The notes: generated by a model from the sequence alone, not told the origin. A stretch of 64,000 nucleotides of DNA from CAYQQQ01 sp964420125 (GCA_964420125.1 CAYQQQ010000012.1:1-64000), one strand, 5' to 3'; counted from the first letter of the stretch, positions 1-10,649 are shown. A program made the numbers and translations.

Positions 1-605
<605 letters not shown>

Positions 606-609
<4 letters not shown>

Positions 610-2522
610 CGGTGCACCTGCTCGATGTCGAGGGCGGCGTGGGCCCCCCTGAGGACATCCAGCACGTCGACGCCGACGTGCACGAACTCGTCGACGCCGG
701 CTGCCGCGAGCTCGTCGCGTCGCTCCCCGGGGTTGCCGGCGAGGAACACCCTCGTTGCTCCGACTCCCTTCAGCTCAGCGGCCACGGCGGCGGCGAACTC
801 CTGGTAGCGCTCGTCCGACGAGCAGATGCACACCAGTGCCTCGCCGGAGTCGCCGAAGGCGGCCGCGGCGGCCTGCGCGTCGTCGAAGCCGACCGTGGTG
901 CCCTCCTCGGTGGAGACCGCCGCCAGGCCCCCGGCCTCGAAGAGGTTCTTGGCGAAGGTGGCTCGGGCCGTGTGCACGGCCACGGGACCGAGGTTGGCCA
1001 GGAACACCGAGGGTCGCCGACCACGTGCCTCCGTGGCGGCGTCGGCCGAGTCCCGCAGCGCTTCGAACTCCTGTGCCCACCGCACCCTCGGCAACGGATC
1101 GCAGCGCAGCACCTGCGAGGTCTCCGCCAGCTCGACCGTCCGACCCCTGCGGGACGGGTCCGTGATCGGCAGCTCCTCGTCCACGTCGGGGAACTCCGAC
1201 ACGCCCGTGAGGGGCCGGCGTCGGGTCGCCACCGCCGCCAGGCCGGCCCGGCGGACCGAGGCGATGCGTTCGGCGAGCGAGCCGTCGCAGAGCACCGCGG
1301 GCATGCCTCCGCGTCGCTCGAGCTCGCGGAACTGCTCCCACGCAGCCTCGGCCAGCTGCTCGGTGAGCGTCTCGACGTACCAGGAACCACCAGCAGGGTC
1401 GACCACCTGCGCCGTGCCCGACTCCTCACCCAGCAGCAGCTGGGTGTTGCGCGCCATCCGGCGACCCAACTCGCCCGGCTCACCGAGCTCGAGGTCGAAC
1501 GGGAGCGTGATCACCGAGTCCGCTCCGCCCACGACTGCGGCGAACGCCGCCGCGGTGACCCGCAGCAGGTTCACCCACGGATCGCGCCGGCTCATCTGGC
1601 GACGTAGCGTGCGAACGGTGACGGTGGGAGCGGTGCCGGAGCTGTCGATCCCGCAGGCCCCCGCCATCGCCGACCAGACCCTTCGTGCCGCGCGGAGCAA
1701 CGCCACGCTCGAGAAGACGTCGGCGTCCGCGCCGAGCACCAGCTCGACCTGCCCCGCAGCCGCCTCGGCCGCCACCCCGGCGCGCTCCATGGCGCGCAGG
1801 TAGGTGACCGCAGTGCTCAACATGGTCGCCAGGACCTGCGCTCCGCTGGCGCCTGCCTCGGCGTACGGGGTGACGTCGACCGTGACCGCGCGCACCCCCG
1901 GGAAGCGCGAGGCGCACATCGAGGCCAGGCCGGCGAGGTCGGCGAGCGCGCGCTCGACCCCCTGGGGCAGCACGCCGTCGACGGCAAGAGCAGCGAGCGG
2001 GTCGGCTCCGAAGCCGCCGAGCGCTGCGGCATCGGACACGCCGACGTCCATCCAGATCTGCATCAACCACTCGGCAGTCTGCAAGTAGGCAGCCCCGGGG
2101 TCCAGGGTCACGGCCGCCGCGTCCAGGACCACGCCATCGAGAGCGGCACGCAACGCAGCGTCGTCGTGGAGGCAACCACCGCCCAGCAGCAGCGAGGAGG
2201 CGCCGGTGGCCAGCTCCCGCAGCACCAGACGGTTGGCTTCCCCGGGATCTGCGCAGCGGACCTCGGCGCGAACGTCCCAGCGCCCCTGCGTGGCGGAGCG
2301 GGACCGGAAGCCACGTGTGAAGGGTGAGGATCCCGGGGTCCCGGTGACCGACTCGTCGGGACCGTCCAGGTACAGGGGCTGGATCTCGATGCCGTCGGGC
2401 GTACGCGAGACGAGTCGCTCGAAGGGAGCGCCCCTCAACGCCTTCTCCACCGCAGCGCGCCACTGCTGGTCGCTCGCCGGTTCGAACTCGCCGGCCAGGA
2501 CCGGCACGGCCTCTCGGGCCAC
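606..2522 (-). CDS. mutA: Methylmalonyl-CoA mutase small subunit
   Basis: Non-catalytic partner of MutB in the heterodimeric mutase. The 638-residue length matches small subunits. The N-terminal two thirds form a degenerate mutase barrel; the last ~130 residues resemble a B12-binding Rossmann domain (PSVFLANLGPVAVHTARA, then a GDSGEALVCICSSDERY stretch) but lack the DxHxxG cobalamin-binding motif, as expected for the small subunit. GTG start at 2522. It shares four bases with mutB downstream and is divergent from the aminotransferase at 2674, so the 151-bp gap should hold both promoters. Confidence 0.93.
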
Positions 2523-2673
2523 GGGTCACCTCCGCGTGGGTGATGGGCAGTGCGTCACACGGCGATCGGGTGCGCGATCGCCTCGCCGGGAGGCTACCGG
2601 AGCGCTCCGCGGCAGCGCGAAGCAGGACTCCACCACAGCTACCCGCCGAGCGCCGCCGGGTAGCCTCCGGCGG

Positions 2674-3891
2674 ATGCGCACGATCCAGCCGTACCCCACC
2701 CGGGACGCGACCTTCGCCGCCTTCGCCGAACACGTGAACCCCGGCAAGGTCGCGGCCTACGAGGCGCTCGGTCTCGACGTCGTGATGGGCGAGCGCGCCG
2801 GCTCCTGGTTCCACGACGCGTTCGAGCCGGAGCGCCGATACCTGAACTGCCACTGCAACGGCGGCGTGTTCAACCTCGGCCACCGCAATCCCACGGTGAT
2901 CGAGGCCGTGCGTCGGGCCATGGACCACCTCGACATCGGCAACCACCACCTCGTCTCCGGTTGGAGGGCCGAGCTGGCCCAACGTCTGTCGCGCACGACC
3001 GGGGGCCGGCTGAGCGGGGTGGTCTTCGGCGTCGCCGGAGGCGAGTCCGTCGACCTCGCCCTCAAGGTCGCCCGGGGGCACACCGGACGCTCGACGATCA
3101 TCTCGGCCACTGGTGGCTACCACGGACACACCGGCCTGGCGATGGCGACGGGGGACCCCTCCTACCGGGATCCCTTCGGCCCGAACCCGCCGGGCTTCCG
3201 GCAGGTCGCGTTCGGCGACCTGCCGGCGATGGCCGAAGCGGTCGACGACGACACCGCAGCGGTGATCCTCGAGACGATCCCGGCCACCCTCGGCATGCCG
3301 CTGCCGCCACCCGGCTACCTCGCAGCGGTGGAGGAGCTGTGCGAGCACCACGGCGCGGTGCTCGTCCTCGACGAGGTGCAGACCGGTCTCGGGCGCACCG
3401 GAGCGATCTGGGCCTACGAGCACGAGGGCGTGGAGCCGGACATGATCGTCACCGCCAAGGGCCTCAGCGGAGGGATCTTCCCCGTGACGGCCACGCTCAT
3501 GACACCCGAGCTCCACGCCATCTTCGACGAGCACCCCTTCAGCCACGTCTCCACCTCGGGTGGAGCGGAGCTGGGTTGCGTCGCCGGGCTGGCCGTGCTG
3601 GACACCATCGAGACACCCGGGTTCCTCGAGCGCGTGGAGTCCGTAGGGGCCAGGATCGAGGCAGGATTGGCAGACCTCCCTCTGGAGGTGCGGCGGCGGG
3701 GGATGTTCATGGGGCTGGCCTTCGAGGACGAGCTCGGTGGCCTCAGCGCCACGAAGTCCGTCATCGAGGCTGGCGTGTTCGCCATCTTCGCCAACAACGA
3801 CCAGTCCGTGCTGCAGCTGCTCCCACCGCTCACCATCGGCGACTCGGAGGTCGACTGGCTCGTGGAACGACTCGTCGACGTCCTGTCATGA
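2674..3891 (+). CDS. Class III PLP-dependent aminotransferase
   Basis: A 405-residue fold-type I aminotransferase. Visible class III signatures are GVAGGESVDLALKVARG (cofactor phosphate region), GGYHGHTG, and VLVLDEVQTGLGRTG followed by the PLP-lysine region IVTAKGLSGG. ATG 2674 is preferred because the reading frame upstream lies antisense to mutA and the class starts with a short N-terminal helix. The stop overlaps the next gene (ATGA), implying coupled expression. The amino donor cannot be read from sequence; relatives act on ornithine, 4-aminobutyrate or diamines. Confidence 0.88.
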   Translation: MRTIQPYPTRDATFAAFAEHVNPGKVAAYEALGLDVVMGERAGSWFHDAFEPERRYLNCHCNGGVFNLGHRNPTVIEAVRRAMDHLDIGNHHLVSGWRAELAQRLSRTTGGRLSGVVFGVAGGESVDLALKVARGHTGRSTIISATGGYHGHTGLAMATGDPSYRDPFGPNPPGFRQVAFGDLPAMAEAVDDDTAAVILETIPATLGMPLPPPGYLAAVEELCEHHGAVLVLDEVQTGLGRTGAIWAYEHEGVEPDMIVTAKGLSGGIFPVTATLMTPELHAIFDEHPFSHVSTSGGAELGCVAGLAVLDTIETPGFLERVESVGARIEAGLADLPLEVRRRGMFMGLAFEDELGGLSATKSVIEAGVFAIFANNDQSVLQLLPPLTIGDSEVDWLVERLVDVLS

Positions 3892-4799
3892 CCTCGGAGT
3901 CGCGCACGCCCCTCCTGGGCCCCGAGGAGATCCAGCTGCTCGAGTCCGACGTCGGCGCCGCACTGCGAGCCGGCTCCGACGCGACGCTCACGGTGCTGGG
4001 CTACGGCGAGATCACCCTCGTGCTCGGTTGGCCGCACCGCGATCCCGCCGTCGCTGCCAAGCGCCTGCCTCCGTTCGGGGATCGAGCGGAGGCCGTGGCG
4101 TACGGACACCTCGTCGAGGAGTACCTCGACGCCCTCGGCGACCACGGCGTCCGTACGCTGCGCAGCGAGTTCCACCTCACGCCGGAGGCGCTGGGGAACG
4201 GCTGGGCGGGCTACGTGGTGCAACCCGTCCTCCCGCCCGAGCAGCTCGCTGCGAACATCCTGGCAGCACCGGCGACCGACGAGGATGCCCGAGCACTGCT
4301 GGCCGAGGTCGTGGGATCGATCGTCCGCTGCGTCGACCCCTGGGTCGGCCTGGACGGCCAGCTCTCGAACTGGGCCACCACGTCGTCGGGTCTGCGCTAC
4401 CTGGATGTCACCACACCGCTGCTCAACGACGACAGCGGCCGGGCGCGCGTCGACCTGGGGGTGCTGACCTCCCCGCTGCCGGCAGCGCTCCGTCCGATCG
4501 TCCGACGGTTCGTCGCCCCCGGCATCACGGCCCGCTACCACCGCAGCCGGGACGTGCTCGTGGATCTGGCCGGCAACCTCCTCAAGGAGCGCCTCGACCA
4601 CTGGGTGCCTGCCGTGCTGGAGCTGGCCAACCCGCACCTCGACCAAGCGCTGGACGAGAAGGAGGTCCGTCGCTACTACCGTGGCGACGCGCTCACCTGG
4701 GAGCTCCTGCTGCGCATGCGGAAGGCCGATCGGTGGTGGCAGCAGCGGGTCCGCCGCCGGCCGTACGGGTCGCTGCTGCCCCGCGACGTCCGCCGCTGA
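3888..4799 (+). CDS. Protein-kinase/aminoglycoside-phosphotransferase-like protein of unknown substrate
   Basis: A 303-residue protein translationally coupled to the aminotransferase (ATG inside the preceding stop, 3888). I do not recognise a named family. The order of features suggests a small-molecule kinase fold: a glycine/beta-rich start (GYGEITLVLGW), a possible ATP-binding Lys58 (AAKRLP), a catalytic-loop-like GLDGQLSNW with Asp156 and Asn161, and a DFG-like YLDVTTP (Asp173). The C-terminal third is helical and Arg/Trp-rich. Inference: it phosphorylates or activates a metabolite handled by the aminotransferase. A non-enzymatic relative of the fold is possible. Confidence 0.6.
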   Translation: MTSESRTPLLGPEEIQLLESDVGAALRAGSDATLTVLGYGEITLVLGWPHRDPAVAAKRLPPFGDRAEAVAYGHLVEEYLDALGDHGVRTLRSEFHLTPEALGNGWAGYVVQPVLPPEQLAANILAAPATDEDARALLAEVVGSIVRCVDPWVGLDGQLSNWATTSSGLRYLDVTTPLLNDDSGRARVDLGVLTSPLPAALRPIVRRFVAPGITARYHRSRDVLVDLAGNLLKERLDHWVPAVLELANPHLDQALDEKEVRRYYRGDALTWELLLRMRKADRWWQQRVRRRPYGSLLPRDVRR

Positions 4800-4812
4800 A
4801 GGGCGCGCGCGC

Positions 4813-7800
4813 TCAACCCACGTCGCTGCTCTGGGTCGAGGAGAGGAACAACCGGAACTCCGACTCGGGCAGCGGTCGGGCGTAGAGGAACCCCTGGCCG
4901 AGACGACAGCCGTGCTCCAACAGCACACGCTCCTGGTCCTCCTCTTCGATGCCCTCCGCCACCACCCGCACCCCGAGCTGCGAGGCGAGCTCGATGACCG
5001 CGGTGACGATCTGCACGTTGGTGGCGTGCTCGAGGCCCTCCACGAAGGTCCTGTCGATCTTCAGGATGTCGAAGTCGAAGCGCTGGATGTAGCCGAGCGA
5101 CGAGTAGCCGGTACCGAAGTCGTCGATGGCGAGACGGGCTCCCAGGCTGCGCAGCACCCGCATGCGATCGCGGATGACGTCGGTGTCGTGCAACAGGTTG
5201 GACTCCGTGACCTCCAGCACCAGCGACTCAGCCCCGAGGCCAGTCCGGTCGAGCACGCCGGTGACGGTGTCGACCAGGCGGGCAGAGTGCAGCTCCTGGG
5301 CCGAGAGGTTCACCGCGATGCTCAGCTCTGCAGCGTCGTCGGGGAGGTCGCGACGCCAGGCCACGAGATCGCGACAGGCCCGCTCCAGCACCCACGCGCC
5401 CAGTCGGTCGACCACGCCGATCTCCTCGGCGGTGGGCACGAAGATCGCGGGGCTGAGCAGACCTCGACGGGGGTGGTCCCAGCGAACCAGGGCCTCTGCA
5501 CCGATCACCCGGTGCGACGCGAGATCGAGCACGGGCTGGTAGTGGACGACGAACTGCTCCGAACCCAGGGCCCGCTGGAGGTCGGCACGCAGCTCGAGTC
5601 GATCGAACGACGCCGTGCGCATGTGCGCCTCGAACACCACGATCCGGTGCCGCCCCGACTGCTTCGCCCGGTACATCGCCGTCTCGCCGTCACGGAGCAG
5701 GGCCTCCGCGCCGCGGCGACGGTCGTGGTCGCACACGACACCCACCGACACGGTGATCCGCAGCTCACGCCCGTCCACCACGAACGGCCGCCGCAGCGAA
5801 CCCAGCAGCTCCTCCGCCAGAGCCAGCACCTGGTCCTCGCCGTGCGCCCGCTCCATCACGATCACGAACTCGTCACCGCCCGAGCGCGCTGCGACGTCAC
5901 CGAACGCCAGCGACTCCTTCAGCCGATCTGCGATCGCCAGCAGCAACTTGTCGCCGACCGCGTGGCCGAGGCTGTCGTTGATGTCCTTGAAGTCGTCCAG
6001 GTCGAGCGAGATCACCGCCACCGTGCTGCCCCCGGCGTTGCGCGAGAGCATCCCTCCGAGCTCCTCGGCGGCGAGCACCCGGTTGGGCAGGCCGGTGAGA
6101 GGGTCGTGCGTGGCCTGGTAGCGGAGCCGCTGCAGCATGCGGCGCCGCTCGGTCACGTTGCGGGCGTTGATCACGAACCCGGCCACCGCCGGCTCGCCCC
6201 GCAGATCGGTGACCATGGCCTCCATCTGCACCCAGCTGCCTGCGGAGTTCCGGAACCCGAACTCCAACGACACCGGCTCGGCCATCTGGTCCCGCGGTGC
6301 CATGCGAAGTGCCGTCTCCCAGTTGACCTCCGACCCCCGGAACACCCCTCCCACGGGCCGTCCGACCAGCGCGTCGCCCCGCTCTCCGAGGATCCGCTCT
6401 GCGGAAGGGCTGGCGTAGCGGATCCGGTCGTGCGAGTCGACCACGAGCACGAGGTCGCTCGAGTGCTGCACGAGGGCCTTGAAACGGGCCTCGGACAGCC
6501 GGAGCTGCTCCTCGGCCACCTTCCGGTCCCCGATGGCCCGGGCGGTGAGCATCACCCCGCCGATGTTCGGATCGCTGTGCAGATCGACGGCGTTCACCTC
6601 GAACCACTCGAGCTCACCCGCAGAGGTGCGCATGCGGACCTCTGCGGTGTGCTCCTCGCCGAAGAGCGTGTCCTTCACCAGCGTCCGCAGGGCATCCACG
6701 TCCTCGGGTGCCACCAGCTCCGTCATCTGCTCGCCGCTGGGATCCCACCCCAGAAGGCGTCCGGCCGCCGGTGAGACGTAGGAGAACGCGCCCTGGTCGT
6801 CGAGGATCGACACGATGTCGGAAGATCCGGTGACCAGCGAAGCGAAGCGCTCTTCCGCCCGACGCCGGACGTGGCTCTCGGTCCTCTCGACGGCACGGAG
6901 GGCGATGGCCGCTTCCCGACACAGCGATCCGACCGCGTTGCGCTCGGTGTCGTCGAGCACGCGGGTGCTGACCACCACCAGGGCCCCCTTGAGCCGGCGC
7001 TGCACGACGACGGCTCCGACCTGCCAGATCCCCCCCTGGACCCGGCCGACCCCGACGAGCTCCCCGCTCACCAGCGGACGGGCCGAGCTCCGTGGTCGGG
7101 ACGCGTCGACGAGGGCGTCGACGCCCGGCATCAGGGCGCCGGCCCGCCGCGCGATGTCGCTCTGGTCGAGATCGACGATCAGGCGTCCCTCGATGAGGGT
7201 CTCCCCGAGCACCTGCTCGAGGCCCACCGAGATGATGCCCGTCACCTCGCTCTCGGTCTCGGCACCCACCAACCGCTCCCCGACCGAGCGGAGCGTGACC
7301 TCGAGCCCGGCCAGCTGCTCGTTCTGGTGCACGAGTCGCGCCAGTCGCACCAGCGCCAGCGGAGCCAGGGCCAGCGCGCCGATCGCCGGCAGCAGGAGGT
7401 CGATCCCGCCTCGACCGCTGACGACCTGGAAGAGCAGGAGGGCGGGCGGTGTGATCAGCGCGAAGGTGAGCACCACGGTGCGACGGCGTGACAGCCGATG
7501 CAGCGCGGCGCTGTCGGTCGAGCGATCGAACAGGCCGACCACGCTCGGGTGCAGCAGCCCGGCACAACCGAGCACGAGGATGGCCATCACGGCCACCTGC
7601 ACCACGGCCTCGGGCAACCGTCCGTCGGCGACGAGCGTCGCGGCCACGTCGCTGAAGAAGGTCATGACCAAGCCGGCGGCGAGGAGACGGTTGCTGGTCG
7701 ACGGCTTGGACCCGGCGACGAGAGCGAGGACCGCGGCGAAGATCAGCACCAAGGACAGCGAGCTGAAGACCACCACGCCGACCCGGGCCGAGGGCGTGTT

Positions 7801-8325
7801 CGAGCCGTTGCGCAGGAAGGGGATCACGACCAGCGTCCACTGGAGCAGCGCTGCCGAGATGCCTGCCACCAGCGCGTCCAGCCAGGGGTCGATCCCGAGG
7901 TGCGGGTTCCGTCGGCGCACGATGGAGGCGATCGCCCCGAGGAAGAGCCAGTAGCTCAGGAACGGGAAGACGTCCGCCACCGAGGGGAAGGCGTACTCCG
8001 CGCCGCCCCCGAGTGCCGACTGGACCTGTCGGACGAGCTCGCCGACCACAGAGAAGATCCCCGCCACCACGATGGTGACGGTCACGGTCCGCAGGCCGCG
8101 CTGCAGCCGGAGGCAGCGTCGCATGGTGAAGCTCAGGGCGACAGCGGCGAAGACCAGGTAGATGGGTCCCTGCAACCCGACCGGCAGCAGCGACAGCACC
8201 GCGAAGGCGGCCAGCGAGAGCCAGAGGAACACGCGAAACGATGCGCGTTCGGCTGCGCCACGGTCGTCGATCAATGCCTCGATACCTGCCGATCGGCCAC
8301 AGGCTCCCGAAGATGAGGTTCGCAC
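4813..8325 (-). CDS. Membrane PAS-GGDEF-EAL cyclic-di-GMP signalling protein
   Basis: A ~1170-residue protein with a multi-pass N-terminal region (about eight hydrophobic segments, residues ~20-310), a GAF-like linker, two PAS domains (~480-720), a GGDEF domain with an intact RSGGDEF signature, and an EAL domain with EALVRW and DDFGTGYSSL. Both catalytic cores look complete, so it may make and degrade c-di-GMP. The open frame continues far upstream, but that extension is low-complexity and lies antisense to the next two genes. GTG 8325, just before the first membrane segment, is the sensible start. Convergent with the kinase-like gene, 13 bp away. Confidence 0.9.
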   Translation of the reverse strand: MRTSSSGACGRSAGIEALIDDRGAAERASFRVFLWLSLAAFAVLSLLPVGLQGPIYLVFAAVALSFTMRRCLRLQRGLRTVTVTIVVAGIFSVVGELVRQVQSALGGGAEYAFPSVADVFPFLSYWLFLGAIASIVRRRNPHLGIDPWLDALVAGISAALLQWTLVVIPFLRNGSNTPSARVGVVVFSSLSLVLIFAAVLALVAGSKPSTSNRLLAAGLVMTFFSDVAATLVADGRLPEAVVQVAVMAILVLGCAGLLHPSVVGLFDRSTDSAALHRLSRRRTVVLTFALITPPALLLFQVVSGRGGIDLLLPAIGALALAPLALVRLARLVHQNEQLAGLEVTLRSVGERLVGAETESEVTGIISVGLEQVLGETLIEGRLIVDLDQSDIARRAGALMPGVDALVDASRPRSSARPLVSGELVGVGRVQGGIWQVGAVVVQRRLKGALVVVSTRVLDDTERNAVGSLCREAAIALRAVERTESHVRRRAEERFASLVTGSSDIVSILDDQGAFSYVSPAAGRLLGWDPSGEQMTELVAPEDVDALRTLVKDTLFGEEHTAEVRMRTSAGELEWFEVNAVDLHSDPNIGGVMLTARAIGDRKVAEEQLRLSEARFKALVQHSSDLVLVVDSHDRIRYASPSAERILGERGDALVGRPVGGVFRGSEVNWETALRMAPRDQMAEPVSLEFGFRNSAGSWVQMEAMVTDLRGEPAVAGFVINARNVTERRRMLQRLRYQATHDPLTGLPNRVLAAEELGGMLSRNAGGSTVAVISLDLDDFKDINDSLGHAVGDKLLLAIADRLKESLAFGDVAARSGGDEFVIVMERAHGEDQVLALAEELLGSLRRPFVVDGRELRITVSVGVVCDHDRRRGAEALLRDGETAMYRAKQSGRHRIVVFEAHMRTASFDRLELRADLQRALGSEQFVVHYQPVLDLASHRVIGAEALVRWDHPRRGLLSPAIFVPTAEEIGVVDRLGAWVLERACRDLVAWRRDLPDDAAELSIAVNLSAQELHSARLVDTVTGVLDRTGLGAESLVLEVTESNLLHDTDVIRDRMRVLRSLGARLAIDDFGTGYSSLGYIQRFDFDILKIDRTFVEGLEHATNVQIVTAVIELASQLGVRVVAEGIEEEDQERVLLEHGCRLGQGFLYARPLPESEFRLFLSSTQSSDVG

Positions 8326-8424
8326 CGGTTCGCGCAGGTGCGTCACAGCCGGACGCGGCATCCACGACCGGGAGCGACGTCGGCGCCAGACTGAGGGAGA
8401 GACCACGCCCAGGGGGGAGCCACT

Positions 8425-9150
8425 GTGCCCGAATGCGACCCCGACGACCCATGTGACCACCGCGAGTTCGACTCGGTGGTTCCTCCGCCTGCGCTGCCCG
8501 CCGGCTGGGGGGTGGCAGTGGCGGAAGGATCCCTGATCCGCGACGCAGAGCGGATGGAGTACGAGGTGTTCGTCGAGGTCGGGTTCTGCGAGCCCTCCTC
8601 CAACGGCAGGGCCGAGGAGTTCGACCGGTGGCGCGACGAATCCCGGTTCAAGGTGGTGCTCGACGAGCACCGCAGGATCCACGGCGTGGTCAGGGAGCTG
8701 TTCGGGAGCTACGACGACCTCCCCGTGGGCTCGTTCCCCCGCGACGACGCCTACCCACCGGATCCCGTGCTCGAGTACGCCTCGTTGGCGGTGCCACGCA
8801 CCGTCCGCAACGCCGGGATCGCCGAGGAGCTCTACCGCTCGGTTTGGCAGGATGCCGTGCGCATCGGTGCCGGCGGGCTCGTGGCCATCGGCGCCGACTG
8901 GCTCCTCCACATCCTGAACGACACCTACGGCTACGGCTTCCGCGTGCTCGGCGCCGGCCGCTGGTACATGGGCAGCGACTGCATCCCCGTCGGGACCAGC
9001 ATGGACGACCTCCTCCAGCGTCTGAAGCGCCAACCGACGTTCTTCCGCTGGATGGCCGAGGAGATCGACCTGCGCGACCTGCCCGTGTCGGAGTTCCGCT
9101 CCGCGGTCGCTGCGGCCCGTGAGGTCGCCGGCGAGAGGAAGCTCCCGTGA
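8425..9150 (+). CDS. GNAT-fold protein resembling acyl-homoserine-lactone (LuxI-type) synthases
   Basis: A 241-residue protein. Residues ~35-90 have the layout of autoinducer synthases/GNAT proteins: Arg-rich helix, Tyr-x-Val-Phe-Val-Glu, a D-x-W/F-x-D segment, then a beta strand ending in a hydrophobic-Val-Arg-Glu-Leu motif. The middle (EYASLAVPRTVRNAGIAEELYRS) fits the GNAT acetyl/acyl-CoA-binding helix. A purine-rich Shine-Dalgarno (8411-8418) sits 6 bp before GTG 8425 and fixes the start. Divergent from the GGDEF-EAL gene. Substrate unknown; it could be an ordinary acyltransferase. Confidence 0.6.
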   Translation: MPECDPDDPCDHREFDSVVPPPALPAGWGVAVAEGSLIRDAERMEYEVFVEVGFCEPSSNGRAEEFDRWRDESRFKVVLDEHRRIHGVVRELFGSYDDLPVGSFPRDDAYPPDPVLEYASLAVPRTVRNAGIAEELYRSVWQDAVRIGAGGLVAIGADWLLHILNDTYGYGFRVLGAGRWYMGSDCIPVGTSMDDLLQRLKRQPTFFRWMAEEIDLRDLPVSEFRSAVAAAREVAGERKLP

Positions 9151-9172
9151 CGGAGAGGTGTTGGTGGTGTCC

Positions 9173-9718
9173 ATGACCTCGCAACTCGGCCTCGCCGCCT
9201 CGTCCAACGCATCAGCCGATGCAGCCCTCCTGGTGCTCCGCCTGGCCATCGGACCGGTGATGTTCGCCCACGGGTACCAGAAGATGTTCCTCGGTGGCCG
9301 CATCGAGGGCACCGCCGGCTGGTTCGAGTCCATGGGGATGCGCCCCGGGAAGCTCAACGCGTGGATGGCGGCGCTCACCGAGACCGGGACCGGGGTGCTC
9401 CTCACGCTCGGGTTGCTGACACCGCTCGCCGGAGCGGGGATCGTCGGCGTGATGGTGGTCGCATGGTTCACCCATCGCGGCGCGTTCTTCGTGTTCAAGG
9501 ACGGTTGGGAGTACAACCTCGTGATCGCCATGGTGGCGGTGGCGATCGCCGGGCTCGGATCCGGTGGCTGGTCCCTGGACGACCTGCTCGGGATCTCGGA
9601 GGACCTCTCCGGATGGACCGGCCTGGCGTTGGCGGCCGGCCTCGGGCTGCTGAGCGGCGTCGCCACGATCGCGCTCTTCCACCGTCCGGAGCCTCCCGCA
9701 GAGCTCGAGGGGAGCTGA
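9173..9718 (+). CDS. DoxX-family membrane protein
   Basis: A ~181-residue protein with four hydrophobic segments. The first holds the DoxX-type LRLAIGPVMFAHGYQKMF, followed by GWFESMGM, as in DoxX/TQO small-subunit proteins; the C-terminus is soluble. Function in this family is loosely defined (redox stress membrane component). ATG 9173 is chosen; GTG 9158 is an alternative. It lies 16 bp before the methyltransferase gene in the same direction and may be co-transcribed with it. Confidence 0.82.
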   Translation: MTSQLGLAASSNASADAALLVLRLAIGPVMFAHGYQKMFLGGRIEGTAGWFESMGMRPGKLNAWMAALTETGTGVLLTLGLLTPLAGAGIVGVMVVAWFTHRGAFFVFKDGWEYNLVIAMVAVAIAGLGSGGWSLDDLLGISEDLSGWTGLALAAGLGLLSGVATIALFHRPEPPAELEGS

Positions 9719-9734
9719 AGGAGGTGGGGAGGAG

Positions 9735-10649
9735 ATGAGCGCCGATCACGACGACCCGAAGGTGTGGTCGAGCTCGGACTTCCCCTACGTGTGCCTCAAG
9801 GACATCGGCCGCACCGAGGCGCTCATGCGAGCGGTGGCGGCGTTGGTCCGTCCCGGGGACACGGTGTGGGACATCGGTGCCGGCTCCGGCATCCTGGCGC
9901 TGGCCGCGGCGAGCGCCGGTGCGGCCAGGGTCCTGGCGGTCGAGCTCGATCCCCTGATGGCCTCGACGCTCCGCAGGACGGTCTCCGCCAACGGTGCCGA
10001 CGGGGTGGTCGAGGTGTGGGAGGCCGATGCGATGGAGGTCGTCGGGCCTCCCGCCGACGTCGTCATGGCGGAGATCATCGACACCGGCCTCATCGAGGAG
10101 ATGTTCGCTCCCGTGATGAACGCCCTCTGGGAGCACGGGGTCGTGCACGAAGGGACCCGCCTGCTCTTCGAGCGGTACCGGACGACCGTCGAGCTGGTGA
10201 GCGCCGACCACGACTACTACGGCTTCACCATCCTGGCGCCGAAGCACGAATGGCCCTTCTACGACACCGCGCCGTCCGGTTCGGGATGGTGGAGGACCAG
10301 ATGGACCGCGGTCAGCGAGGCGGTCGAGATCACCGATGTGGACGTCCGCACAGGACCGATCGAGACCTCGGTGGACCGCCAGGTGGTGTTCCCCTCGCTC
10401 GACGATCGACGGCAGGAGGCGAACGCGCTGCTGCTTCGGGGGCAGGTGCGACTCGGCGACGGACAGGTGCTGGGCGCCTGCAACTCCTTCAACGGCGACA
10501 AGCTGCTCGCCGTCGAGTCGGTGCGCAGCGACGAAGCGGTGCGCGTCCGCTTCACGATGGGCGCCGGCCTTCACACCCTCCACCTCCAGCCGGCCGGCGG
10601 GCCGGACGTGATCGATCTCCGCGACCGGCCGACCGACCGCTCCCGCTGA
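9735..10649 (+). CDS. Class I SAM-dependent methyltransferase, PRMT-like
   Basis: A 304-residue Rossmann methyltransferase. Motif I is DIGAGSGILALAAASAGA, followed by the acidic ribose-binding VLAVELDP, and a motif with VVMAEIIDTG in the position of the PRMT double-E loop. A beta-rich C-terminal domain follows, as in protein arginine methyltransferases and their bacterial relatives. Two purine-rich Shine-Dalgarno stretches precede ATG 9735. Methyl acceptor unknown. The layout (MTase domain then beta-barrel-like tail) makes a protein substrate plausible but unproven. Confidence 0.75.
   Translation: MSADHDDPKVWSSSDFPYVCLKDIGRTEALMRAVAALVRPGDTVWDIGAGSGILALAAASAGAARVLAVELDPLMASTLRRTVSANGADGVVEVWEADAMEVVGPPADVVMAEIIDTGLIEEMFAPVMNALWEHGVVHEGTRLLFERYRTTVELVSADHDYYGFTILAPKHEWPFYDTAPSGSGWWRTRWTAVSEAVEITDVDVRTGPIETSVDRQVVFPSLDDRRQEANALLLRGQVRLGDGQVLGACNSFNGDKLLAVESVRSDEAVRVRFTMGAGLHTLHLQPAGGPDVIDLRDRPTDRSR

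Noticed and set aside
4681..6774. Plus-strand frame opposite the GGDEF-EAL gene
   Set aside because: Its sequence is the shadow of the EAL and GGDEF coding region with no ribosome-binding site or domain.
8326..9666. N-terminal extension of the GGDEF-EAL frame to 9666
   Set aside because: It is low-complexity, rich in Arg/Pro/His, and lies antisense to two well-supported genes at 8425 and 9173.
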